Origin: Chryseobacterium cucumeris | GTDB lineage: Bacteria > Bacteroidota > Bacteroidia > Flavobacteriales > Weeksellaceae | Assembly: GCF_001593385.1 (NCBI RefSeq) | Contig: NZ_LUVZ01000001.1 | Coordinates: 744,001 to 808,000, forward strand | DNA length: 64,000 nucleotides | Direction: 5' to 3' | In this document: piece after piece, positions 43,570 to 53,333 of the stretch | Layout: every line of letters begins with the position of its first letter | Numbering within the stretch: position 1 is the first letter of the stretch | Notes under the pieces: generated by a model | Told to the model about the DNA's origin: nothing | Seen by the model: the letters and a program-made list of their open reading frames with translations, nothing else | Databases searched by the model: none | Program-made: the position numbers and the translations under genes

Positions 43570-44568
43570 TTATTCTGTAGTATTGAATGCCTTCCTGTAC
43601 TGTGCCGGAGAGAGGGAAATGTTTTTAAGAAATAAGCGGCTGAGAGAAACAGCATTACTCAATCCGCATTTATCAGCTATCATATCGATGCTCATATCAG
43701 TATATTCCAGCATATTTTTAGCCTGATCCAGCCTCATTTTTTCGAGAAATCTGCCGGGAGTCATTCCTGACTCTTTTACAAATACCCTGGAAAAGTTACG
43801 GACACTCATGTTCAGGAACTCTGCCATATACTCCACCGTAATAGCTTCTCCAAGCTTATCTTTCAATAAATCATGGATTTGTTTTGTAAAAGGAGACATT
43901 ATTTCATATTCCGGCAATGCATTTCCGAACTGAGACTGTGCTCCGGATCTTTTTAAATACAGGACGAGATGACGGGCAACTTCGGCAGCCAAAGGTTTTC
44001 CAAAGTCTTCTTCCAATAGAGCCAATGCAAGATCCATCCCTGAAGAAACACCTCCGGAAGTATAAATTGGCCTGTCACGGATAAAAAAAGGATTAATATT
44101 GACATCCAATTTTGGATAAGATTTCTGTAAAGTATCTGCGAACTTCCAATGAGTAGTTACCTGTTTGCCATCCAGCAGACCAGCTTTGGCAAGGATGAAC
44201 GCCCCTACACAGACAGATCCCATTCGTCTCACGTGAGGAGCTATATTTTGAAGGTAATGATAAATGTCCGGATTGACCTCATCCAGCACGCTCAATGTGG
44301 TACCTGCCACCAGTAAAGTGTCTACGGAACAATCAATATCATAAATAGTATGGCTGCATGATAAAGGCATTCCTGAACCTGAATATATTACTTTTTCTGA
44401 AGTTCCGGATACCAGATACACATGATAACCGGAATCCTGTTTATCATTTAAAAAACGGTTTGCTGATGTAAAAACATCCCATGGTCCGGCAATATCAAGC
44501 AGCTGTACCTCTGGCAATGCTAAAAGCACTATATTTTTCATTGCTGTTTTTCGCCCTTCTTTCTTCAT
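43570..44568 (-). CDS. GlxA family transcriptional regulator (DJ-1/PfpI + AraC HTH)
   Basis: A 332-aa protein from the ATG at 44568, 19 bp after a TACATTTG box; an ATG at 44541 (MKNIVLLALPE) is also possible, and longer starts lie upstream of the promoter. The N-terminal DJ-1/PfpI domain has VCVGAFILAKAGLL at the nucleophile position (Cys kept). The C-terminal AraC domain is ITVEYMAEFLNMSVRNFSRVFVKESGMTPGRFLEKMRLDQAKNMLEYTDMSIDMIADKCGLSNAVSLSRLFLKNISLSPAQYRK. The pair regulator/DJ-1 enzyme suggests control of the downstream gene. Confidence 0.87.
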   Translation of the reverse strand: MKKEGRKTAMKNIVLLALPEVQLLDIAGPWDVFTSANRFLNDKQDSGYHVYLVSGTSEKVIYSGSGMPLSCSHTIYDIDCSVDTLLVAGTTLSVLDEVNPDIYHYLQNIAPHVRRMGSVCVGAFILAKAGLLDGKQVTTHWKFADTLQKSYPKLDVNINPFFIRDRPIYTSGGVSSGMDLALALLEEDFGKPLAAEVARHLVLYLKRSGAQSQFGNALPEYEIMSPFTKQIHDLLKDKLGEAITVEYMAEFLNMSVRNFSRVFVKESGMTPGRFLEKMRLDQAKNMLEYTDMSIDMIADKCGLSNAVSLSRLFLKNISLSPAQYRKAFNTTE

Positions 44569-44587
44569 ATCTCGTTCTGTATGAGTA

Positions 44588-44618
44588 CAAATGTAGAGAG
44601 AAAGGATTTTGTCTGCAA
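44588..44618 (-). promoter_or_regulatory. Promoter of GlxA-type regulator
   Basis: On the minus strand TTG (44616-44618), 20 bp, TACATTTG (44588-44595). Confidence 0.68.
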
Positions 44619-44675
44619 TGACAAAAAACATACAATTCCGGCCAGAAGTAATCATTATCCTTTATCAAAATAAAA

Positions 44676-44699
44676 GAGACTGCCTTATCAGACAGTCTC
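44676..44699 (-). terminator. Terminator after efflux operon
   Basis: Stem GAGACTG / CAGTCTC, extended past mismatches by CT/AG, followed on the minus strand by TTTTATTTT. It lies 64 bp beyond the MFS stop. Confidence 0.65.
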
Positions 44700-44763
44700 A
44701 GCACTCTACTATAAAATTAGCTGACAAGCTATACTTTTTCGATGATTAACATTAAAATTCTCT

Positions 44764-46356
44764 TTACGCAGGAGATAATCTGCGTGATTTTAAATAAAGA
44801 GCAGTGCGGTTAAGATATGGGAAAAGGAAAATCAATAACAGTGAGGCGGCAAGAAGCCATACCATCATTTCATAATAATCCATCGCAAAACGGACATGAT
44901 CCTGAACATTCATTCTGCCAATCAACAGCTTATTGGCAGCTTTAACAGCCTTATCTTCCGGCATTCCGCGAGCAATAAGCTTAGCAGTCTGCTGATGGAG
45001 AAAGCTTTTAACTTCCGGATCGACAGCACTTAAATGATCCTGAAAAGCATTATAATGGCGACTTTTTTCAAAGAGTTCAAAAAAATTGATCAGGGCAATG
45101 CTGATACAAAAACCCAGATATCGTATGGCTAATGCTATGGCAGCAGCGGAAGGTCCAATAACAGCAGGAACGGAAGAAATAATATAAATAATCGTCGGAA
45201 CCATAATCAACCCCACACCTAATCCCTGAAGAAATAAGGGAACATAATAATTGAACTCATCAGCCTGAACATCAAAAGAATAATACATTAATCCATGAAA
45301 GATCAATAGCATTAAAAAACCTGGTCCCCAGATATACCGTATATTTTTTTTCTGCAAAACCATACAGCAGGCGATAATGACCCCAATAATCAACCCTGCA
45401 AGATTGAAAATATTAATATAGGATATATGAAATGGATCTAAATGCAGCTCCGATGCAAAATAGGTATTGACAATTCCTGAAGCAAAACGGCATATATACA
45501 TCACAAAAAGAATCAGCAGACCTACTTTAAAATTCCGGTATCTGAAAACACGCAGATCAATATAAGGCCTTTTAATAGCCTGCTGGCGAAATACTGATAT
45601 TCCACCTAGGACAATAATTCCAATGACGCTTCCCAAAATCCTGTTATCCTCCAGCCAATAATATTCCTGCCCGAAAATGGTTATATATCCTATGAGCACC
45701 AGCATCGTACTGAACAGTCCAAAACTCTGCCAGTCGAGTTTATAGAGATGAAATCTTGCATGGGTTCTGTAGTTGCTCATTGCCAGGGTGAGGAAAATAA
45801 GTCCCGGAAGATAGGAGAAGATGGCAGTTTTATAGACGATATTAAAATTATACGAATCTATGAGGTCGGCGGTAATCAGGTTGTTAAACGGCAAAGCACA
45901 AATTAAGATCCCGAAAAACACTGAAAAGCTGATTTCCCGCCCTCTTTCACTGCTCAGCCGGGTGAAAATAAGGGTGAGAGAAAGGTTTACATTCCCTGCA
46001 AACAACATTCCCTGCATAAAACGAACCGGAAACAAAATGTAGACTTCACGGGTGAAATAGCATATCAGACAAGCCAGAATCTGCAATGTGGTAAACAGAA
46101 GAAAATATTCTTTTGCGGCCAGAAAACTGAAAAATCGTCTTTCCAGGCTGTAAAAACCTACATACCCTGCATAAAATAAGGCTATTGAAAACTGGATGTC
46201 TGCCGGTTCACATCCATAATATCCTGCTGCTGCATTCACATTAGACAATGGCAGAAAAAAGATAATGATTCCCGGAAGTGTCATTGAAAAAAGAATAATC
46301 TTCACCAACCATTCCGGTGCCCATTTTTTGAAATAGGGCATTTGTCTTTTAGCCAT
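44764..46356 (-). CDS. MFS (DHA2/EmrB-like) drug efflux transporter
   Basis: A 530-aa inner-membrane protein with about 14 hydrophobic segments, the DHA2-family count. It starts at the ATG at 46356 (MAKRQMPYF), overlapping the HlyD stop by 8 bp (ATGGCTAA), a sign of translational coupling. Together with HlyD and TolC it forms an EmrAB-TolC-like tripartite pump, which exports toxic small molecules across both membranes. Classic motif C is not sharply conserved, so the substrate is open. Confidence 0.85.
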   Translation of the reverse strand: MAKRQMPYFKKWAPEWLVKIILFSMTLPGIIIFFLPLSNVNAAAGYYGCEPADIQFSIALFYAGYVGFYSLERRFFSFLAAKEYFLLFTTLQILACLICYFTREVYILFPVRFMQGMLFAGNVNLSLTLIFTRLSSERGREISFSVFFGILICALPFNNLITADLIDSYNFNIVYKTAIFSYLPGLIFLTLAMSNYRTHARFHLYKLDWQSFGLFSTMLVLIGYITIFGQEYYWLEDNRILGSVIGIIVLGGISVFRQQAIKRPYIDLRVFRYRNFKVGLLILFVMYICRFASGIVNTYFASELHLDPFHISYINIFNLAGLIIGVIIACCMVLQKKNIRYIWGPGFLMLLIFHGLMYYSFDVQADEFNYYVPLFLQGLGVGLIMVPTIIYIISSVPAVIGPSAAAIALAIRYLGFCISIALINFFELFEKSRHYNAFQDHLSAVDPEVKSFLHQQTAKLIARGMPEDKAVKAANKLLIGRMNVQDHVRFAMDYYEMMVWLLAASLLLIFLFPYLNRTALYLKSRRLSPA

Positions 46357-47413
46357 TGGAATGCTTTTTATTGGCATAAACATTCACATTCATTCCCACT
46401 TTCAGAACATCAATCTGGCTTCTTTGTCCATCCACTCTGATTCTTACGGGAATACGCTGTACAATTTTTACATAATTCCCGGTGGAATTATCAGGTGGAA
46501 GCAATGAAAAACTCGAACCTGTTGCAGGAGAAAGGGAAATAATCGTTCCCTGGAATTCTTTGTCCGGATAAGAATCCGCCACAATTTTCACATGATCGCC
46601 GATATGCATGTCTTTGATCTGCGTTTCTTTATAATTGGCTACCACCCATTTATCAGTTTCATTATTGACAATAAAAGCCAGCGTTTCTCCGGCATCAATC
46701 ATCTGCCCCACCTCAACGGTTCTACGCCCCATCCTTCCGTCATAAGCAGCAGTAACAGCCGTATAGCTTACGTCTAGTTTGTGACGGTCCAGCAATGCTT
46801 CCAGTCTTGCAATTTCTGCCAGAACAACGGCTTTTTCTGCCCTTATATCATTAATCTTGGATACAGAAGCTGCATAATTATCCTGCGAAGATTTATAATC
46901 ACTTTCATTGACATCCAGGGTTGCTTTCACATCTTCAAGGCGCTGTTTGGTAGCAGATTCTTCATCATACAGTTTTTTATATCTGTTATAATCAAGCTGC
47001 TGCTTCCAGACCTTTGCTTTACTGGCATCTACCTGAGCCATCGCTGCTGCAGCTTCCTTTTCTGTAGTTCCTGTTGTACTTTCCAATACTCTCAGTTGGG
47101 CACGCGCTTTCTGAATGGCTGCCTGAGTCTGTTTTTCCTGTAGAATATATTCACGGTTATCAATGATTAAAAGAGTATCTCCTTTTTTAACTTCCTGATT
47201 TTCCTCAAATTTTACGGCAACAATGAATCCACCGGCTCTTGAAATAATCGGGTTGACATATTCCTGAACCTGTGCATCATTGGTCTGCTCATAGGCATAA
47301 TAATTTTTTAAGGTAAAACCGCCCCAAACAGCAAGTGCGGCAACGATAACAACTGAAATCCATCCTGTGATCTTCGTGATCATTCTATCGGTGGGAGTGT
47401 ATTTTTTTTTCAT
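46349..47413 (-). CDS. HlyD/EmrA-like membrane fusion protein
   Basis: A 354-aa periplasmic adaptor from the ATG at 47413; the longer open frame upstream runs back into tolC. One transmembrane helix (GWISVVIVAALAVWGGFTL, about 18-36), biotinyl/lipoyl halves (PIISRAGGFIVAVKFEENQEVKKGDTLLIIDN and YDGRMGRRTVEVGQMIDAGETLAFIV), a coiled-coil hairpin (about 95-200) and a beta-barrel (KIVADSYPDKEFQGTIISLSPATGS). It bridges the MFS pump and TolC. The gap to tolC is 4 bp. Confidence 0.88.
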   Translation of the reverse strand: MKKKYTPTDRMITKITGWISVVIVAALAVWGGFTLKNYYAYEQTNDAQVQEYVNPIISRAGGFIVAVKFEENQEVKKGDTLLIIDNREYILQEKQTQAAIQKARAQLRVLESTTGTTEKEAAAAMAQVDASKAKVWKQQLDYNRYKKLYDEESATKQRLEDVKATLDVNESDYKSSQDNYAASVSKINDIRAEKAVVLAEIARLEALLDRHKLDVSYTAVTAAYDGRMGRRTVEVGQMIDAGETLAFIVNNETDKWVVANYKETQIKDMHIGDHVKIVADSYPDKEFQGTIISLSPATGSSFSLLPPDNSTGNYVKIVQRIPVRIRVDGQRSQIDVLKVGMNVNVYANKKHSNG

Positions 47414-47417
47414 TGTT

Positions 47418-48740
47418 TTATAAAACGCCTGTAATATTTTGTAATAAATAATAATTGTTCTGTGCCATAATTTTAGCCGCTTCCAGTTCAAATTTTGTCT
47501 GAAGCAGCTGTATATCTGCATCCAGCAGTTCTGTGATAAGAGAAGTCTGGCTGAAGTAAGTATTTTTGATAATACGTGCATTTTCCTTTGCCTGAGCGAC
47601 ATTGGCTTCTGCCACTTTTATTTGTTCCAAAGCTTCCTGGTACCTTAAATAAGCTTCTTTCACCTGCTGTCTTACTTTATCCTCCGTATCCCTGTGCACT
47701 TCCTCTTCTTTTTCAAATTCAAGCTGGGCTGCCTTTACTTTGTGGGTATTGTGGTAAAGGGAAGAGATGGAAAATGAAGCTTTAATTCCCACAATCCCCA
47801 ATGAATACCAATACGGATTGTACGGATAGAGAAAAATCTGTGGATTGGCATAATAAAATTCGCCATACATCCCTATTTTAGGCCTTACATTCGCTTTTAC
47901 CTGTTTCAGTTTGATGATACTCAGTGCTGTCTGCTGTTCAGAAACATGGTAATCAAAAGAATGATCCAATGCCTGTTTCAGATATTCATCATACGTTGTA
48001 TTCTCATTCCATTGATTAAACGGCGCTTCAGGAATAACAACCTGTTCATCCGGAATTCCAAGAATAATATTCAGTTTCTGCATGGCGATGAGGATATCAT
48101 TTTCTATGGTCACCAGTGCCATTTTTCGTTTTGAAAGTTCAAGTTCAATTCTTAAAACATCACTTTTTAAAACCACTCCGTTTTTATAAAGAGTCTGTAT
48201 TTCCTTCAGTTGTGTTTTCTGATCATCAATATCCTGCTTGATAAGATCTCTGAAGATTAAGGTTTTCTGTAATTCCAGATAAAGCGATGCTGTTTTGTAG
48301 TGAATATCTGAAACGGACTGTTCTTTCCGGATATCCTTAATTTTCTGAAGCGTTTGATTTTCCTTAATCTTAAGATTCAGTTTGTTTCCGTTATAAATAT
48401 TCAGATAAAAATCTGCTCCGGCTCTGTAAAGCGTATGGATAACTTCATGCTGGGTAGGTTTTGAAAAGATTCCGTTCTCATAGATAGGAATGTTGGACGC
48501 TTTTTCAGCAGAGCCTTTGACTTCTATTTCCGGAAGGCGCTCTCTTTTAGCGTCTTTTACTTCGGCTTCGGCAATGTCTACATTAATGGTATTGATTCTG
48601 ATATGGCGGCTGTTTTCCTCCGCTTTCTGCCATGCGTCTTTTAGGGAGAGTCGTATGGTATCCTTTGCTGGACTGCCGGTCTGCGCTGATACGATGGAGA
48701 AAACTCCAAACATCAGCAATCCGGCGACATAAATTTTCAT
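47418..48740 (-). CDS. TolC family outer membrane efflux protein
   Basis: A 440-aa outer-membrane channel from the ATG at 48740, which gives a signal peptide (KIYVAGLLMFGVFSIVSAQ). Two OEP repeats of long helices are visible (LSLKDAWQKAEENSRHIRINTINVDIAEAEVKDAKRERLPEI and LKQVKANVRPKIGMYGEFYYAN onward), ending in TELLDADIQLLQTKFELEAAKIMAQNNYYLLQNITGVL. It is the first gene of the tolC-hlyD-MFS operon and is divergent from an AraC regulator. Confidence 0.88.
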   Translation of the reverse strand: MKIYVAGLLMFGVFSIVSAQTGSPAKDTIRLSLKDAWQKAEENSRHIRINTINVDIAEAEVKDAKRERLPEIEVKGSAEKASNIPIYENGIFSKPTQHEVIHTLYRAGADFYLNIYNGNKLNLKIKENQTLQKIKDIRKEQSVSDIHYKTASLYLELQKTLIFRDLIKQDIDDQKTQLKEIQTLYKNGVVLKSDVLRIELELSKRKMALVTIENDILIAMQKLNIILGIPDEQVVIPEAPFNQWNENTTYDEYLKQALDHSFDYHVSEQQTALSIIKLKQVKANVRPKIGMYGEFYYANPQIFLYPYNPYWYSLGIVGIKASFSISSLYHNTHKVKAAQLEFEKEEEVHRDTEDKVRQQVKEAYLRYQEALEQIKVAEANVAQAKENARIIKNTYFSQTSLITELLDADIQLLQTKFELEAAKIMAQNNYYLLQNITGVL

Positions 48741-48836
48741 TTGAATTTTTGAATTATTGCACTGCAAATTTATTGGCAATCCGGATATTTTATTTATCTA
48801 AAATAGTCAACTTTTACATGATTCCGGCCAAATGAT

Positions 48837-48844
48837 TATATTTG
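48837..48844 (+). promoter_or_regulatory. -7 box of AraC gene (efflux regulator)
   Basis: TATATTTG matches TAnnTTTG, 28 bp before the ATG at 48873. No clear TTG at the right distance. Confidence 0.45.
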
Positions 48845-48872
48845 TATTTTCTTTGGTATTTTAAACTTTTTA

Positions 48873-49685
48873 ATGGGATTAATTGCTGCACTTCCGGACA
48901 TAGATAAAGACGACAAAAGTGTATTTGTCATGCATGAAAAATCAGAAAAACTGATTCCTTTTCACAAACATACGAAAGGACAGCTGAGCTATGTGGAAGG
49001 GGGTATCGCCTATATTACGATTGACAACAGGACCTATGTGGTTCCGGCAAGGCATTTCTTCTGGATTCCGCAGGGAATGGAGCATATTTTAGAGATCGGA
49101 CATACGGCAACGGTTTTGCGGTCTCTTTACTTCTATGCCCATGATGATATTTCAGATCCTTTCTACAGCAGACTAGGCATTTATCCGGCATCAGAACTCC
49201 TGATTCAGATGATCAAATATTCTGAAATATGGGATGAAAAGCATGTAACTGCAAAAGATGAAAACTTTGAATTTCTGGTAGCATTAAAAAAGATCCTTCC
49301 TAAAACCCATCAACAACCCTTGCCTATTATTCTTCCCGCCACCCATAATAAACAAATGATGCGGATTGTATCTTATCTGGAATGGAATATCGGGGAAAAA
49401 TTGACTCTGTCCAATGTCAGCAGCAGATTTGGTTTGAGTGAGCGTTCTCTGTCGCGGCTTTTCAAAGCAGATATGGATATTTCTTTCCTCCAGTATTTAA
49501 AAACATTAAGAATCATCAAAGCCATTGAACTCCTTTTAAATACAGACAAACCCATCAATGAAATAGCGGATGACGTTGGATACAGCTCTATCAGTGCCTT
49601 TAGTGATACTTTTCATGAGTTTACCCAATCCAGACCTTCTGATTTAAGGAAGAGCAATAAAGCTATTCAGAATTTTACAGATTAA
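48873..49685 (+). CDS. AraC family regulator with cupin-like domain
   Basis: A 270-aa regulator with an N-terminal cupin sensor (LIPFHKHTKGQLSYVEGGIAYITIDNRTYVVPARHFFWIPQGMEHIL) and C-terminal AraC HTHs (LTLSNVSSRFGLSERSLSRLFKADMDISFLQYLKTLRIIKAIELLLNTDKPINEIADDVGYSSISAFSDTFHEFTQSRPSDLRK). Its start is 132 bp from tolC in the opposite direction, so it most likely controls the efflux operon in response to a small ligand. Confidence 0.87.
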   Translation: MGLIAALPDIDKDDKSVFVMHEKSEKLIPFHKHTKGQLSYVEGGIAYITIDNRTYVVPARHFFWIPQGMEHILEIGHTATVLRSLYFYAHDDISDPFYSRLGIYPASELLIQMIKYSEIWDEKHVTAKDENFEFLVALKKILPKTHQQPLPIILPATHNKQMMRIVSYLEWNIGEKLTLSNVSSRFGLSERSLSRLFKADMDISFLQYLKTLRIIKAIELLLNTDKPINEIADDVGYSSISAFSDTFHEFTQSRPSDLRKSNKAIQNFTD

Positions 49686-49705
49686 ATTGGACCCTGAATT
49701 AAATA

Positions 49706-49736
49706 AAAGCCTTTAAACATTATGCTTAAAGGCTTT
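49706..49736. terminator. Terminator between convergent genes
   Basis: Perfect 11-bp stem AAAGCCTTTAA / TTAAAGGCTTT with loop ACATTATGC. It resembles the terminators at 27527 and 57714. Confidence 0.8.
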
Positions 49737-49747
49737 ATCACTGATTA

Positions 49748-52700
49748 TTACTGTGTCACTTTCATCATCGCATTGGTTACCTCAATTTCTTTTTTCCTGG
49801 AATAGGTGGAATCAAAGGGCTCCATAACATTGAATAAATACTGATAAAAGGGAACGATCTGGCGTATATTTTCAGCTTCTTTCCCTGCTCTTTCTTTGTC
49901 CATCTGCTGAAGCCCTTTTATGAAGATATTGAATTTTTTGTCGATAGGCTCCATTGCTTTTAAAAGATACGCATGTGCTTTTTCATTTTGCCCAAGCTTT
50001 TTGTAGCCTTCAGTAACAGCAGAAACCACCAATGCATATTCCATCGGCTTGGACCTCATCTGTCTTTTGGCTGCTGCTTTAAATGAAGGAGTAAGACTTT
50101 GATAATAATCGTATTCTTCAAATATTCCTTTTTTGAGATTTTCTACCAGCTGAAGCCCCTTCTGCTCCTGCCCTGCAACAATATATCCGGTAACCATGGC
50201 GCTCAGTGAACGTGGATCGTTGTATTTTTCAGCAGGAATTTCTTTTGCAGCAAGTTCCAGTAACTCGAATGCTTTCGCTTTCTGCCCGCCTGCCACAAGT
50301 GCAGATACAGCTCTGCTCACCGACATTCTGTAGCCCAAAATATTTGACGTAGCTGTTTCATCATAATAAATACTCAGATCTTTAAAATTTCCCCATCTGA
50401 AATTTTTCACCACCTGATAAAGAGATTGGGCATCTACTCTTCCTTTGTCTCCATCAGGCCCCTGAGGCGTATGAATGGGAACCAATCTGTAGCTGAAACC
50501 GTCAAACTGCAGATATTCGTCCAGATAAAAAATATTTTCACTGTCGTACATCCCGCCTGAAGAGAAACTGATCGGGCGCTTCCAGTCGAAATTGGCCAGC
50601 ATATCCAGCATCATCAGATTGCTTTTATAAAGGGTATTCGCTTCATAATTGATCATGATCTGATCTACAGCATCCGGAAGATCGGACTGATTAATAATTC
50701 CTGCTTTTACAGCATTTTCTTTGTTGACAGGAAGAATAAATTTACTGACAGGAATAATATTGTATTTTTCATATTGTTTTTCGCCGAAGTACATTTTCAG
50801 CAGTTCATCTTTTTCAGACGATTGTAATTTCAGGAATTTCATAGCATCCTTAAGGGTCATTGAATCCTGAGTCAGATATTTTCTGAATTCCTGGAAAGCC
50901 GTTTCCGGCGCTCCCTGTTCTTTCAGCATCTGGAAAAGTCCTTCCCAATCTTCTTTTTTCATCAGATACACCTGATCATTGACACCGTCTCTATATTCTT
51001 CATGCGTTAATTCACCCGGAATTCCCATGGCATTGTAGGTTCTTCTCTTCACCTGATCAATATTCCATGGAGTGGCCAAAAGGGTAAAGTTGACTGTTTT
51101 CACATCATCCCTGAATCTTTCTGTTTCCTGAATAGCCCACACCGGAAAGGTATCATTATCACCATAAATAAAAATGATATCATCTTTAGGCAATGACCGT
51201 AAAAATGAATAGGCATAATCGCGGGCTGCCGTTTTTTTGCTTCTGTCATGGGAAGTATAATTCTGGAATCCCATCATCAAAGGAACCCCTAATAAAAAAG
51301 TTCCCAGAATAATATTGGCAGCATTGGATTTAATCTTAGACTGAATCAGCCAAAGTATTGCTCCTGCTCCCAGACCAATCCAGACGGCAAAGACATAGAA
51401 TGAACCTACCATGGCATAGTCTCTTTCCCGCACTTCAAACGGTTTTACTCCGGTATAGAAAACAATTCCCACACTGGTCAGAATAAACAGTGAAAGCATC
51501 GCATAAAATCTTCCAAAATCTCTGTTCAGCTGGAAAAAGAAGCCAATCAATCCTAAAACTAGCGGCAAAAAGAAAAACTTTACAGTACTTTCATTTTTAA
51601 ATTTGGCAGGCATACGATCCTGATCTCCCCATAAAGCATTATCAATAAAAGAAAATCCTGATATCCAATTTCCATTGGTATTTTCCATGTGCCCCTGAAG
51701 ATCATTTTGTCTTCCTGCAAAGTTCCACATCAGATATCTTACAAAGTAATATCCGTTCTGAAATGATATAAAATAATCCATATTCTGAGTGAAAGACGGA
51801 CGTTGCACCTTGATAACATCATAAGGCTTCACTTTCAGATAATCTTCGACCGTAATAGAATCTCCTTCATATTTTGCTCTTAATTCTTCAAAAATCCTTT
51901 TCGCTTCCGGATTATCTGCAACGTCTTCATTCTCATAATTAAAAGTAAAATCAGGAGCTCCATATAAAGAAATATAGTTTGCCATCACTTCATTATCCTG
52001 ATTGAACATTCTTGGCATGAAGCTTATATGGGATTTGTTAAACACATAGTTGAAACTCTCCCCCGTTTTTCTGTAGGTCCCGGTTTTTTCATCTTTTTCG
52101 TAAATATCTCCGGTAATGTCTCTTTTGTAGCTTCCGTCTTCATCTTTTTCCATTCCGTTTTTATCAAGAAAGGCGGTGTAATTCTGTCCGTAAATGGTAG
52201 GCCAGTCACCGTATTGCACTCTGTTATAATAATCTCGCATTCCGATGGCCGTATCCGGATCATTAAGATTCATAGGAGGATTAGCATTGGCTCTTATCGG
52301 AATTATCAGCCAGCATGAAAATCCGATGATCATATAGACCAGAGATAAAACAACAGTCTGATAGAGCTTTCTTTTTGTTTTCTTCACATATTTAATCAGA
52401 AGATAACTGATGATGATCATGAGAACAAACGCCACCATGGTCCCCGAATGGAAAGGAAGTCCCAGCCCGTTCACGAAGAAGATTTCAAGATTTCCAAACA
52501 TCGTCATGATCAAAGGAAAAATCATCTTGAATACGAAGGCAAGAATTCCAAGTGTAACCAAATTGGCCACTATAAAACTCTTCCACGAAAAAGTATAATT
52601 TCTGGCATAATACACCAGGCATATGGCGGGAATGGCCAGCATACACATCATATGCACTCCTACAGAAAGCCCTATAATGAAGAAAATAAGAATGATCCAT

Positions 52701-53233
52701 CTCTCGCTGTCTACGGCTTTATATTCATTTTCCCATTTGGTAATGAGCCAGACCATCAAAGCAATAAACATGGAAGCCATTGCATACACTTCTCCTTCCA
52801 CTGCTGAAAACCAGAATGTATCTGAAAACGTAAAGCATAAAGCACCAATCACTCCTGCAAACAGAATTGATATTTCCTCATGTTTTGTCATTTCTTCAAC
52901 ATCTTTATGTAAAAGCCGTCTTAAAAAATGGGTAATTGTCCAGAACAGAAAGAGGATCGTAAATGCACTGAATAAAGCCGACATAGCATTGATTACAATA
53001 GAATAATGTTCTGCATTCCCTAATGCAAAAATACTGGCTACCGCTCCCATAATCTGGAATAAAGCCGCTCCCGGCGCATGGGTTACCTCCAGTTTCACAG
53101 CTGAAGAGATATATTCTCCGCAATCCCAAAAACTAAGGGAATGTTCTATCGTTGAAAGATAAGTAATAAGCGCAATAGCGAAAAGAAACCATCCCAGTAC
53201 GGTGTTCCATTTTTTAAAAGACCAGTTTTTCAT
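49748..53233 (-). CDS. DUF2723 family membrane protein (putative glycosyltransferase)
   Basis: An 1161-aa protein from the ATG at 53233; an upstream in-frame start adds 11 unlikely residues. The N-terminal part (1-~600) has a dozen or more membrane helices and the DUF2723 start WFLFAIALITYLSTIEHSLSFWDCGEYISSAVKLEVTHAPGAALFQIMGA, in which WDCGE resembles the catalytic-loop acidic motif of GT-C glycosyltransferases. The C-terminal part is soluble, with helical TPR-like stretches (QKAKAFELLELAAKEIPAEKY). Related proteins (TMEM260/PMT-like) attach mannose to proteins, so protein O-glycosylation in the envelope is possible, not proven. Confidence 0.85.
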   Translation of the reverse strand: MKNWSFKKWNTVLGWFLFAIALITYLSTIEHSLSFWDCGEYISSAVKLEVTHAPGAALFQIMGAVASIFALGNAEHYSIVINAMSALFSAFTILFLFWTITHFLRRLLHKDVEEMTKHEEISILFAGVIGALCFTFSDTFWFSAVEGEVYAMASMFIALMVWLITKWENEYKAVDSERWIILIFFIIGLSVGVHMMCMLAIPAICLVYYARNYTFSWKSFIVANLVTLGILAFVFKMIFPLIMTMFGNLEIFFVNGLGLPFHSGTMVAFVLMIIISYLLIKYVKKTKRKLYQTVVLSLVYMIIGFSCWLIIPIRANANPPMNLNDPDTAIGMRDYYNRVQYGDWPTIYGQNYTAFLDKNGMEKDEDGSYKRDITGDIYEKDEKTGTYRKTGESFNYVFNKSHISFMPRMFNQDNEVMANYISLYGAPDFTFNYENEDVADNPEAKRIFEELRAKYEGDSITVEDYLKVKPYDVIKVQRPSFTQNMDYFISFQNGYYFVRYLMWNFAGRQNDLQGHMENTNGNWISGFSFIDNALWGDQDRMPAKFKNESTVKFFFLPLVLGLIGFFFQLNRDFGRFYAMLSLFILTSVGIVFYTGVKPFEVRERDYAMVGSFYVFAVWIGLGAGAILWLIQSKIKSNAANIILGTFLLGVPLMMGFQNYTSHDRSKKTAARDYAYSFLRSLPKDDIIFIYGDNDTFPVWAIQETERFRDDVKTVNFTLLATPWNIDQVKRRTYNAMGIPGELTHEEYRDGVNDQVYLMKKEDWEGLFQMLKEQGAPETAFQEFRKYLTQDSMTLKDAMKFLKLQSSEKDELLKMYFGEKQYEKYNIIPVSKFILPVNKENAVKAGIINQSDLPDAVDQIMINYEANTLYKSNLMMLDMLANFDWKRPISFSSGGMYDSENIFYLDEYLQFDGFSYRLVPIHTPQGPDGDKGRVDAQSLYQVVKNFRWGNFKDLSIYYDETATSNILGYRMSVSRAVSALVAGGQKAKAFELLELAAKEIPAEKYNDPRSLSAMVTGYIVAGQEQKGLQLVENLKKGIFEEYDYYQSLTPSFKAAAKRQMRSKPMEYALVVSAVTEGYKKLGQNEKAHAYLLKAMEPIDKKFNIFIKGLQQMDKERAGKEAENIRQIVPFYQYLFNVMEPFDSTYSRKKEIEVTNAMMKVTQ

Positions 53234-53333
53234 ATCATATTTTCCAATATTGATATGACAACTCAAGAAAAAGGTTTATTACATTTACCTTATTTATTTG
53301 GAATAATTTATTAATTTCTTAAATGGTAAAAGT

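Noticed and set aside
47414..47602. N-terminal extension of HlyD
   Set aside because: It overlaps the end of tolC in another frame and gives a non-membrane, Arg-rich prefix; the ATG at 47413 matches the family.
52028..53006. Several plus-strand ORFs opposite the DUF2723 gene
   Set aside because: Antisense shadows of a long gene with membrane-rich codons; no own promoter or protein-like pattern.
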